This document shows positions 26,001-33,351 of a DNA stretch of 64,000 nucleotides, piece after piece. The translations under genes and the position numbers were made by a program. Source of the stretch: Raphanus sativus (Eukaryota; Streptophyta; Magnoliopsida; Brassicales; Brassicaceae); the NCBI RefSeq assembly GCF_000801105.2, contig NC_079518.1, positions 17,588,800 through 17,652,799 on the forward strand, given 5' to 3'. The notes beneath the pieces are model-generated. The model made no database searches, was not told the origin of the DNA, and was given only the letters and a program-made list of their open reading frames with translations. Position 1 is the first letter of the stretch. Each line of letters opens with the position of its first letter.

Positions 26001-29000
26001 GACGCCAAGGACGCCCATTGCTCTGCACTCAGTCCCGGAATTGGTGATCCCTTGGTACCAGATGAAGACACACTTGGACCCTGAGCTGCATTAGCACGAG
26101 ATGAGTTTGTTCTTCCTCGTCCCCTGCCTCTGCCACCTCTTCCATTTCCCTGATTCCTCTCAGTCCACCACTCAGGAAAACCTATGATCTGCCAACAATC
26201 CTTCTTCTCATGACCACTCCTACCGCAGTTAGCGCATATCACCGAGCTACGACTCTTCGCCATTGCTGCCATAAGACCACTCAACGTTGAGTCTTCTCCT
26301 GTCTTTGGCGCAGTATTGGTCGCAAAGCCAACTGGAGCTTCTTTTGCCTCAACACGTGATGCTCCAAGCCTCTTCTCTTCCCTCACCACTCGTTGATATA
26401 CAGAGTTGAGATCAGGTAAAGGCTCGAGTCCAATAATGTTTGTACAAACATTGCTGTATCTTGCTTCATCAAGGCCCATGAGAAACTGATGTACCTTTTC
26501 TTCTTCATACTCCTTGGCGTACACTTCTGAAGCCTCACAAGTACATGTTGGGATTGGTTTGCAGTTAAGCAACTCCTCCCACTTCTGAGATAACCTCCCA
26601 AAATAATCCATGACAGTAGATCCATCTTGCTTACATGATGCAAGCTCCGCCTTGAGTTGGTGCACTCGCACCGCGCTTCCCACCGAGAACCGCTTCTTGA
26701 GTTCAAGCCATAGCTTACAACAATCCGGCGAGAATGGAACAGTTGAGCGAATTGCAGGTGAAATTGAAGCCCTGATCCACCCAACAATCATAGAGTTCGC
26801 CGTCCGCCACATCTCAGCCTCCATAGGCTTCTCTACATCACTCGGGATCTTCAAGGTTCCGTTCAAGAACCCTATCTTACGCTTAGCTCGTAAAGCGTTT
26901 TCAAGCTCACATGCCCACTCGGCATAGTTCTCTCCGGTTAGGATCACTGGACTGATCGACGTTCCCGGATTATCTGATGGAGCAAGGTAATACGGAGACA
27001 TCGTACCTTCCAAGCTTACACCAGAAGAACTCACAACTTCCTTTCCACTCTTCACACCATCTTTTTCTCCACTCATATCTCTTCTCTCGTCTTACGCCTA
27101 TAGAAAGATTTACTTAACCTCCTTGTGGCTCTGATACCATGAAAGATCAGAGAGAACAGAGAGAATATGTTGAAGAATACTTCCCATTCACATATCACGT
27201 TACAACTGAATATATACATCTCACTTATAATAGAGATAGACTCAAATCTACTCAAATCTATATTACACTTATCTTACAACTCTATCATCATCTTCAACAA
27301 CCATATCTCGGATATATCGGTTCTCTCCTAGAACCTCTCTAACATGATTCATGCAGTTCTTGATGGGGACCTTCACAATCAGAAAGAGATCACAAAACAA
27401 GACACAACTCCTATCGCTGTCGTGGTTCCGGGGTTAACTAGTGATTCTTCTTCTGCCGTAAGTCTTTTTTTTCTCTACGACTGTGCTTTATACAAATTAA
27501 GTTATAATATGACTTGCATTGATGATCCTGCAGTACCTAAAGCATCTTGCCTACAACACTGCAAAATCAGGTTGGAATGTTGTTATTAGCAATCACAGAG
27601 GACTCGGTGGTGTTTCTGTTACTGTGAGTCCTCTAGCTTGTGTTTTTTTTTTTTGTTTCAAATGTATACATGTTCTTTTATATATATATTGTGAATGCTT
27701 GCAGTCAGATCGCTTCTACAATGCTGGATGGACAGAGGATATACGGGTAGTTATTCGTTATCTTCAACAGGAGTACCCATTGGCTCCTCTCTTTGCTATT
27801 GGAACTAGCATTGGTGCTAATATTCTGGTACTCAATCTGGAATACAAATTTTAGTTTCCTATGTATGTTTCTAGTACTATTCTTCGTTTTGAGTTACGTC
27901 GAAAGTGCTATGATTTTTCCTGTCTTTTATATTGTTGAGTTGGCGGCAACCTAGGCTACATTCAAACAGAGAAATTAATGAACCTAAAAGAGTAGCTTGC
28001 CTTATTTTAGGTTTTTGAATACAATGGTATGTACGACAAGGTTCATCTAATAAACCTGAATGTTCCAGGTTAAATACCTTGGGGAAGAGGGTGAGAAGAC
28101 TCCTCTTAGGGGCGCTGTAGCTATTTGTTCTCCATGGGACCTCTTGGTGAGATATTTTTCATAGCTCTCTTCTTATATTTTATATTGATTTCAACATATC
28201 CTTGTGTCTTCACTTCTTTCTAATAAAACATCGTGCTTTCTTTTCCTTTGCCTCCATCCAATAAGATTGGTGACAGGTTTATCTGCCGGACATTGAAACA
28301 AAAGTTGTACGACAGAGCTCTCACCATCGGACTTCAAGGTTATGCAAAATTGTATGTCCACCTATTTTGTCAACTTTTTGAGTTTGTAATATGGGTTGAG
28401 GGAAGAAATTTCAGATAAATATAAAGATTTCAGTTATAACTCTAGTTTCATTTGCAGGCATGAACCTCAGTACTCACGGCTTGCTAATTGGGAAGGCATA
28501 AAAAAGGTTAGTAGTGCAACCATAGATCCATAAACTATACAGAGTCTTCTTCTTGGTATATATGCACCCAAAGAAGCAGCGTTTTTCAGAATACATGTAA
28601 CTGAAACCTTACATTTTCTTTCGCGTCTAACATTGTCTGTTGTTTGTTTCGCAACTTCATTGCTTCATCAGTCACGTTCCATCCGAGATTTTGACAATCA
28701 TGCTACCTGTCATGTTGGGAAATTTGAGGTATTAATTCTCTCCCCCCACGTTATGATGTTAGTTTTTCTCCAGCATTGATGCTCTTCATAATATTAACTG
28801 CACCTTAACGCAGACTGTGGATACGTATTACCGAAAATCTAGCAGTACCCAATACGTAGGAAACGTGGCGGTGCCACTACTCTGCATCAGTGCTCTAGAT
28901 GATCCGTTATGCACAAAGGAAGCTATTCCTTGGGAGGAATGCCGGTAAAATAATAGTTCGTGTATCTCTTGAAATCTTGAATTCTATTACAGATACAGTA

Positions 29001-29704
29001 GTATTGACATGAAGTTTCTTTGGAAAAGGGCAAACAAAAACATTGTCTTGGCGACAACAAATCACGGGGGACATCTAGCCTTCTTCGAAGGACTAACTGC
29101 ATCTAGCTTGTGGTCGGTATCTCTCTGAGATTCATTCTTACAAATTGTAAGAACAGGTTAATGCTTCTTGTGTTTTTTTATAGGTGGGTTAGGGCCACCA
29201 ATGAGTTTCTTGGCGCCCTTAGCTGCAGTCGTCATATGCATGTACAGAAAGTAAGTTTCTCTCTGTTGGAATAGCAATTCTAGATTACACAACCGTCCAG
29301 TCTATTCTTTATTTCTTAAGATTATCAAACAGAAAGTCACCAAATTAAATTTTGTGCAGGTTCAAGAGAGTAGAAGCTCAGAATCAGGGAAGCAAGAGGA
29401 GCCTTCGATAAACCAAGGCCCGTACCTAAATACTGGAGGAGACGGGTTGGTGGCAGCAGTCAAGTACGAACAAAACACCAATTCCACTGCGTCATCATCA
29501 GAAAAAGCAACGCAACTATTGAACCAGACCGGACCGCAGCATAAGGACACTGTAACAAGAAGCTTTAACAAGCTGTGCCGGCAGACAAAAGGATCCGTAT
29601 GGTTGATTGGTTACATAGGCGTTGTAACAGGTTTCCCCTTAGTTGGGATGCTCATAAACTACCTCTTCCGTAAGAAGCAAAAACCTACAACGTCCAACTT
29701 CTGA
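17072..29704 (+). CDS. EMB8-type alpha/beta hydrolase with C-terminal membrane anchor, 14 exons
   Basis: Exons: 17072-17316, 17392-17481, 17570-17631, 27357-27457, 27534-27623, 27705-27827, 28069-28146, 28266-28351, 28458-28506, 28672-28728, 28814-28944, 29029-29112, 29184-29250, 29360-29704. All phases agree, giving 535 residues with no stop. Catalytic triad candidates: nucleophile elbow GTSIG (Ser ~231), acid in ALDDP (~356-357), His in TNHGGH (~383 or 386). The oxyanion region carries VVPGLTSDS and NHRGLGG. A hydrophobic stretch sits near residues 25-43 and a probable membrane helix (WLIGYIGVVTGFPLVGMLIN) near 501-523, followed by basic residues. Family members hydrolyse esters or acyl-lipids; the substrate is unknown. 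It fits my memory of At1g34340. Intron 3 is enlarged to 9.7 kb by a copia insertion on the opposite strand; splicing signals look intact. Confidence 0.92.
17692..17896 (-). repeat. Copia LTR (3' LTR of the minus-strand element)
   Basis: 205 bp, TG...CA on the minus strand. The adjacent minus-strand polypurine tract TTGAGGGGGAG ends at 17897. Confidence 0.9.
17904..22256 (-). CDS. Copia gag-pol polyprotein, copy 1, intact 1450 aa
   Basis: One uninterrupted frame with the copia order protease, integrase, reverse transcriptase, RNase H. The gag part has a UBN2-like region (VILTGENYAEWACELENALR, ~44-63) and a zinc knuckle CX2CX4HX4C (CANCGRSGHEKKDC, ~280-294). Protease DTGASHHMTG lies at ~385. 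The GAG-pre-integrase motif WHRRLGHP is at ~510; integrase HVDLWGP (~570) and RSDNGTEF (~635) carry catalytic acids. RT has YKARLV, FAPVAK and the YVDD active site (~1134). RNase H has CDSDWA (~1295) and SSAEAEYRAM (~1338). All key residues are present, so it could encode an active element. It lies antisense to the hydrolase gene. Confidence 0.95.
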   Translation of the reverse strand: MSGEKDGVKSGKEVVSSSGVSLEGTMSPYYLAPSDNPGTSISPVILTGENYAEWACELENALRAKRKIGFLNGTLKIPSDVEKPMEAEMWRTANSMIVGWIRASISPAIRSTVPFSPDCCKLWLELKKRFSVGSAVRVHQLKAELASCKQDGSTVMDYFGRLSQKWEELLNCKPIPTCTCEASEVYAKEYEEEKVHQFLMGLDEARYSNVCTNIIGLEPLPDLNSVYQRVVREEKRLGASRVEAKEAPVGFATNTAPKTGEDSTLSGLMAAMAKSRSSVICANCGRSGHEKKDCWQIIGFPEWWTERNQGNGRGGRGRGRGRTNSSRANAAQGPSVSSSGTKGSPIPGLSAEQWASLASLIEQQKPSPIPDRLNGKVQTGEVIIDTGASHHMTGDVLLLSDVRSIIPCPISFADGSHVMATKSGSLRLSMNLTLTNVLYVPNLNCTLLSVAKLLRQTGCFAVFTDTLCVLQDLFTKTLIGVGEVKDGVYVYRDVTIKRGYRVKASEDQAVWHRRLGHPAYGVLRFLPFVSGFKEVSNKFGGCDICFQSKQTKEVFSDSLNKSSSSFDLIHVDLWGPYRVPSSCGAVYFLTILDDYSRAVWIHLLLEKSEVKTVLPNFIALSGRQFGKQVKSVRSDNGTEFMCLSKYFAEAGIIHQTSCVGTPQQNGRVERKHRHILNVARSILFQAGLPVRFWGESVLAAAHLINKTPTKLLKGKTPYECLYGKPPSYDEIRTFGCLCYKHKSRRDKDKFGVRSRRCVFLGYPFGKKGWKLYDLDEKKFFVSRDVVFDEMRFPYAEKECTEKSGKEVPLTLPPVVVDVCDEHDQEAATEDRGTSTVVSPVTEEVSNAGDVEVEKQTSQVAAEESLGRGHRQAVPSVRLSDYVVYNAQAHPDKHNTVAGTQSESSGSGKTRTLYPIIDYVTDEHFSDAHQAFLAAVSAGVIPRNYKEAFGDENWNKAVKGEVTALELNRTWDVVDLPAGKKAIGSKWVFTIKYNADGTIERYKARLVCCGNHQVEGVDYEETFAPVAKMDTVRTLLEVAVAKNWEVHQMDVHNAFLHGELEEEVYMRLPPGFQSDDPNKVCRLRKSLYGLKQAPRCWFEKLSKALESMGFVQSYEDASLFMFGKGDKNIRVLIYVDDLIVAGNDLELIQKFKKRLSEKFHMKDLGKAKYFLGIELARGPLGMFISQRKYALDIINEAGLLGSKPAITPMEANHQLLRNKSPLMEDPARFRRVVGRLVYLTITRPDLCYSVHVLSQVMHEPREAHWDAAMRVIRYLKGTPGQGIMLKASSDLQIRAYCDSDWATCPRTRRSLSAYMVLLGNSPIAWKTKKQDTVSHSSAEAEYRAMSDALKELQWLKRLLADLGVRHDAPMELYCDSKSAIYIAANPVFHERTKHIEKDCHAVRDAVKAKLIATRHVRTTEQLADILTKSLGSSPFRYLLSKFGVYDLHAPT
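22307..22319 (-). other. Copia primer-binding site, copy 1
   Basis: On the minus strand TGGTATCAGAGCC directly follows LTR 22320-22529; it is complementary to initiator Met tRNA. The same site recurs at 27127-27139 for copy 2. Confidence 0.88.
22320..22529 (-). repeat. Copia LTR next to the gap, with indels relative to the outer LTRs
   Basis: 210 bp. It differs from the outer LTRs by small indels and substitutions clustered near its left-contig end (22430-22505). It is followed by only TG and then N. Confidence 0.88.
22532..22631. other. Assembly gap, 100 N
   Basis: Exactly 100 N, the conventional length for a scaffold gap of unknown size. It lies between a complete LTR copy plus TG and a partial LTR (22632-22716). 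Confidence 0.99.
22632..22716 (-). repeat. Partial copia LTR right of the gap
   Basis: 85 bp matching the last part (as read on +) of the outer LTRs exactly, followed by the polypurine tract of copy 2. Confidence 0.88.
22724..27076 (-). CDS. Copia gag-pol polyprotein, copy 2, intact 1450 aa
   Basis: Same protein as copy 1 with the same zinc knuckle, protease, integrase, RT (YVDD) and RNase H motifs at the same residues. The DNA differs from copy 1 at only a handful of bases, all apparently silent in this frame. It is preceded on the minus strand by the primer-binding site 27127-27139 and LTR 27140-27344. If the gap is an assembly artefact, this is the same physical gene as copy 1. Confidence 0.93.
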   Translation of the reverse strand: MSGEKDGVKSGKEVVSSSGVSLEGTMSPYYLAPSDNPGTSISPVILTGENYAEWACELENALRAKRKIGFLNGTLKIPSDVEKPMEAEMWRTANSMIVGWIRASISPAIRSTVPFSPDCCKLWLELKKRFSVGSAVRVHQLKAELASCKQDGSTVMDYFGRLSQKWEELLNCKPIPTCTCEASEVYAKEYEEEKVHQFLMGLDEARYSNVCTNIIGLEPLPDLNSVYQRVVREEKRLGASRVEAKEAPVGFATNTAPKTGEDSTLSGLMAAMAKSRSSVICANCGRSGHEKKDCWQIIGFPEWWTERNQGNGRGGRGRGRGRTNSSRANAAQGPSVSSSGTKGSPIPGLSAEQWASLASLIEQQKPSPIPDRLNGKVQTGEVIIDTGASHHMTGDVLLLSDVRSIIPCPISFADGSHVMATKSGSLRLSMNLTLTNVLYVPNLNCTLLSVAKLLRQTGCFAVFTDTLCVLQDLFTKTLIGVGEVKDGVYVYRDVTIKRGYRVKASEDQAVWHRRLGHPAYGVLRFLPFVSGFKEVSNKFGGCDICFQSKQTKEVFSDSLNKSSSSFDLIHVDLWGPYRVPSSCGAVYFLTILDDYSRAVWIHLLLEKSEVKTVLPNFIALSGRQFGKQVKSVRSDNGTEFMCLSKYFAEAGIIHQTSCVGTPQQNGRVERKHRHILNVARSILFQAGLPVRFWGESVLAAAHLINKTPTKLLKGKTPYECLYGKPPSYDEIRTFGCLCYKHKSRRDKDKFGVRSRRCVFLGYPFGKKGWKLYDLDEKKFFVSRDVVFDEMRFPYAEKECTEKSGKEVPLTLPPVVVDVCDEHDQEAATEDRGTSTVVSPVTEEVSNAGDVEVEKQTSQVAAEESLGRGHRQAVPSVRLSDYVVYNAQAHPDKHNTVAGTQSESSGSGKTRTLYPIIDYVTDEHFSDAHQAFLAAVSAGVIPRNYKEAFGDENWNKAVKGEVTALELNRTWDVVDLPAGKKAIGSKWVFTIKYNADGTIERYKARLVCCGNHQVEGVDYEETFAPVAKMDTVRTLLEVAVAKNWEVHQMDVHNAFLHGELEEEVYMRLPPGFQSDDPNKVCRLRKSLYGLKQAPRCWFEKLSKALESMGFVQSYEDASLFMFGKGDKNIRVLIYVDDLIVAGNDLELIQKFKKRLSEKFHMKDLGKAKYFLGIELARGPLGMFISQRKYALDIINEAGLLGSKPAITPMEANHQLLRNKSPLMEDPARFRRVVGRLVYLTITRPDLCYSVHVLSQVMHEPREAHWDAAMRVIRYLKGTPGQGIMLKASSDLQIRAYCDSDWATCPRTRRSLSAYMVLLGNSPIAWKTKKQDTVSHSSAEAEYRAMSDALKELQWLKRLLADLGVRHDAPMELYCDSKSAIYIAANPVFHERTKHIEKDCHAVRDAVKAKLIATRHVRTTEQLADILTKSLGSSPFRYLLSKFGVYDLHAPT
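27140..27344 (-). repeat. Copia LTR (5' LTR of the minus-strand element)
   Basis: 205 bp, identical by eye to 17692-17896. Followed by TGATT, the second copy of the target duplication, then hydrolase intron sequence and the exon 4 acceptor at 27355-27356. Confidence 0.92.
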
Positions 29705-29879
29705 AGTCATTTCTTTTCTCCACTCAAATTGTTTCATTCATAGATTCTTTCTATGTCTCGTAATTGTTAGTTATTGATATGCTAGTAACAATATCCTGCA
29801 CCCTCATTTTCTTGCATATGTACCCAGAGGAAAAGGAGGGCTTGGAAAATCTGTGTAGAAGAAGACTCCTTATAATTAT

Positions 29880-31508
29880 ATCATAAATATATATATTTAT
29901 TAATTTCTTTGGCTTGTCAAACTTTAGTTTTAAATCATGTTAATTTAAATTTATAAATATTTTTTATTTTTATTATATTTATGGTTACAATTTTCTTAAA
30001 TATATATAAATATACTAGGTGTTTTCCTGTGCAGTAAAAGAATTTTTAAAATATCTTTTAATAGATAAATATAAATTATATTAATTTTTTTATTAATATT
30101 ATAAATTTTCTTTTTTCTTATCAATATTTTCATATAAATTTGATTTAACTGAACATTAAAATCAAGATAAAAACAATTTTGTTTATTTTGAATTATATTT
30201 AAGAATGTGCATGTATATATTTAAAATTATAATCTTAGGTATATTTTTCTATCTATATATTTTAATTAAATATATTAAAATAAATATGTAAGTTGCACAA
30301 TTGTCAAAAATTAAAATTAAACAATATTTATAAAATTTGTAGATAAATATAACAAACTAATGATTTTACGATTTAATTTGATTTTATGATTTAATTTTTA
30401 TAATTTCCCAAAAATATGTATATATTTTTGAAATATTTTTAATTTAAATGATATTTCGAAATTTGAAATGCCATAATTGAATAAATTTGTTTTAAATGAT
30501 GATTATGAATATTACCATATTTTTAAAAAAAATCCAAAATATAAATCGACAATAAATGTAATATATGAGTTATTACCATATTTTAAAAAATTTACCAAAA
30601 AATAATATAACATTAAATATAATTTTCCATGTCATATTAATATATAAGACATGTCATCAATTTTAGTAGTCATGTCATAATTATTAATATATGTGTTTTC
30701 TTGCAGCATGTGTAGTGATGAATTTTTAAAAAGTTAAATTTTATATTTTAAAATGTAATTTATTAATATTATATTTTATTATTTTGACCAATAATTAATA
30801 TAAATATCATTGATTAAGAATAAAATTAATAGAATTTTTTTTAAAATTATATTTAAGAATATATATTATATATATAAAGTTAAAATCTTAGATAAAAAAT
30901 TATTTATTTCATTTGGTTAAATGTATTAAATCAACTTGTACAAAATTACTAAAAATCATATAAAATTGTATAGTTATCAAAAAATTAAAACTAAATAATA
31001 TGTATATAATTTGTAGATATCTAAAAGAAACTAATGATGTTATGATTTTTTTTTTTAAATTCAGAAATTTAGAAAATTTTAGATAATAAAAATTTTATAA
31101 TTATAAAAGTTAAATTATATAATATTTCGAAATTCAAAATGTCATATTTGAATATATTTATTTTAGTGATGATTTATGAGTTATTACCATATTCTACAAA
31201 GTTTACCAAAAATATAAATCAATATTAAATGTAATATATGAGTTATTACCATATTCTAAAAGGATTTCCAAAAATATTATCAGCATTAAATGTAATTGTC
31301 CATGTCATATTTAATGATATGACATGTCATCAATCTTAATAGCCACGTCACAATTTTTTTGTGAAAACGATTGTAGAGAAGACATGTGGCAAATCACTTC
31401 GCAAATAATGTCTAGGGGATATTTAAAATTTTAAAAAATTTAGGTTTTTTTAAAACATATTAAAATAATAAATTAGTTTTTTAAATTTTTGTTTTATAAC
31501 AGGAGTAT
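29880..31508. repeat. AT-rich Helitron-like debris in two related units
   Basis: No gene. Two related stretches (about 30014-30690 and 30690-31400) share GAGTTATTACCATATT, ACATGTCATCAAT and similar phrases. At 30013-30030 the minus strand reads CTGCACAGG, AAAACAC, CTAGT, like a weak Helitron 3' end; a relative lies near 30690. A related stretch recurs at 38560-38820. Confidence 0.45.
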
Positions 31509-31524
31509 ATTGTCCAAACAAAGT

Positions 31525-32460
31525 ATAGGGCCACTTCTCTCTCCTCAATTTCTCTCTCGCTTCTATCTAAAAGTTTACATTTTTGATCACCGTTTTACCG
31601 GCCGACGGGTGGGCTCCCATAGCCACCGTCGGTCCGGTCTTGATTTTCGTTTCTCCGTTTGTATATCTTTCGGTCAGTTCAAAGTTTCCTGTGTAGATCT
31701 AGATCTAGATTATCAGATCGGTTTTGTTGAAGATAGTTTGACGGTGGTGGCTTCTCGGTGTTTCTGGGATGTTCGCTTGTTCCGTTTTTCTCTTATCTCT
31801 TGGCTTTCTCTCGTGGTCTTCAGTATCATGTATCTTACTCTATAGGATCTGATTTCTGTTGTGAGATTTGTCTCTCCGATCTGTTTGCATGTTGATGGAT
31901 GCCTCTTCTGGTGGATTTACTAAGGCTTGTAAGGTTGTGCTTATCCTTGATTTCGTTTGCGACGGGTCAGATTCAGTTTGCAATCTTCACGGATCCGGCT
32001 CGTCTTTAAGGATATGGGGCTTCGGCTTTTCTGCATCTTGGCGTGGAGTTTGGAGTGAAAAAAAATGGTCCTCCTCCTCCTGGGATTATTGTACCTTTTC
32101 TTACTCATGGCTCGTCAGATGGTTTCGGAGCAGTATAATGAGAGGCAGGTCTCCCTTAATAAATCTCGTCGATGAATGTGCGCTTACTTCTTCCTTCTTG
32201 CCTTAGTGGTCCATTTGCTTGGGTGTTTTACTTTTATGATCTAGATTTATTTTCAGTTTGTACTTTGAACTATGTTACTTATGTTTAGTTTTAGCTTCCA
32301 GAGATTTCAGTTAAATCTGCTGGCCTTTGTTTCCAGAGGATGATCTTGTATCCTACTGGCTTAGTTTCTAGGGGTGTTGTTTACTCGCTAGCTTTGGTGT
32401 CTTTCCTTGTGTATTACTCTGTTTCTTCATCAATGAAAATAGTCAGTGTTAAAAAAAAAA
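31525..32460 (+). mobile_element. Sadhu-like non-autonomous retroposon, 936 bp
   Basis: A 16-bp direct repeat ATTGTCCAAACAAAGT flanks it (31509-31524 and 32461-32476), and it ends in A10 (32451-32460): the mark of LINE-type target-primed insertion. There is no reverse transcriptase. Two open frames (31489-31845, 31868-32206) have no known domain. Size, poly(A) and lack of coding match Sadhu retroposons described in Arabidopsis; family assignment is inferred. Confidence 0.7.
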
Positions 32461-32519
32461 ATTGTCCAAACAAAGTCATATTTTATTAAGTTAATGGTGC
32501 TTATGTCCATGATATTAGT

Positions 32520-32700
32520 AATATTGTGATCTAATGGTAAGGACAGATCTTTTTTTACATCAAGGTTGCAGGTTCCAACCTTGGTAGAAAGAACTACTTC
32601 ACGATGTCTTTGAACATCCACACGAATATGAACCCTTATTTTCGGTCCATTTGCAAATCCAGTTCGCAAGCCTGCCGTGGATCGCAAGAAATAAAAATAA
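32520..32700 (+). mobile_element. Possible tRNA-derived SINE
   Basis: TGATCTAATGGTAAGG (A-box-like, ~32526) and GGTTCCAACC (B-box-like, ~32571) are spaced as in a tRNA promoter. An A-rich stretch follows near 32690-32705. I found no target duplication, so this is tentative. Confidence 0.35.
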
Positions 32701-33351
32701 ATTTACGTTTTGTTTTTTTTTCTTATACAAATTATAAATCAAATCATAATTCAAACACTTAATTAACAGTTAGACTAGAGTTCGTTGGCTGAGGCTGATT
32801 TTATCTATGTAATAGGTAGGAATGTCAAACAGGTCGTCCCGTCCCGTCCCGTCCCGGACCGCAACGGGCTCGTCGATTTGCGGTTCATTGCGGTCCAGTC
32901 CCGCGCGGGCTGCGGTACTCCAAAGACTCGGCCCAATCCCGTCCTGCCTAAAGTCCTGGTACAAACGGGCCGGCCCGCGGGATAACTTCAATCTGCAGCA
33001 ATAGGTTGGGACATCAGTACGTAACAGTCTGTAAATCATCAAACAAAACTTTCTAACTTGTCTGTAACGTCATACGATTCCTAGTAACAGATGTAACAAA
33101 TACTTATGTTTCAAATTATCATTAGGATATTTCAAATTTCCTGTTATACACGATCAAGAGTGAAGAGTTCAAGACAATTATTTTTTTTGAATCAAAACAT
33201 AACTCATAATTTCATAAAAAACCAAATGCTATTGTTTTCTGAATTTATAAAATTAAAACCAAACACCAATTCAAAGCTGCTAGTACTAAAAACAATGTCA
33301 TTAAAAAAACAGCAACTGAAAACACCAAATCAAAAGAAACAGCAACTCAAA

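Larger units (their letters stand above)
17692..27344 (-). mobile_element. Ty1/copia element in hydrolase intron 3, represented twice around an N gap
   Basis: Outer LTRs at 17692-17896 and 27140-27344 are identical by eye (205 bp) and flanked by a perfect 5-bp target duplication TGATT (17687-17691 and 27345-27349). Between them the 4.4-kb interior appears twice, offset by 4820 bp, with only a few substitutions (for example near 21824, 21890 and 21945). The middle LTR region is split by 100 N. Either a tandem LTR-int-LTR-int-LTR array, or one element assembled twice; the second is better supported (see findings). Identical outer LTRs mean a very recent insertion. Confidence 0.9.
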
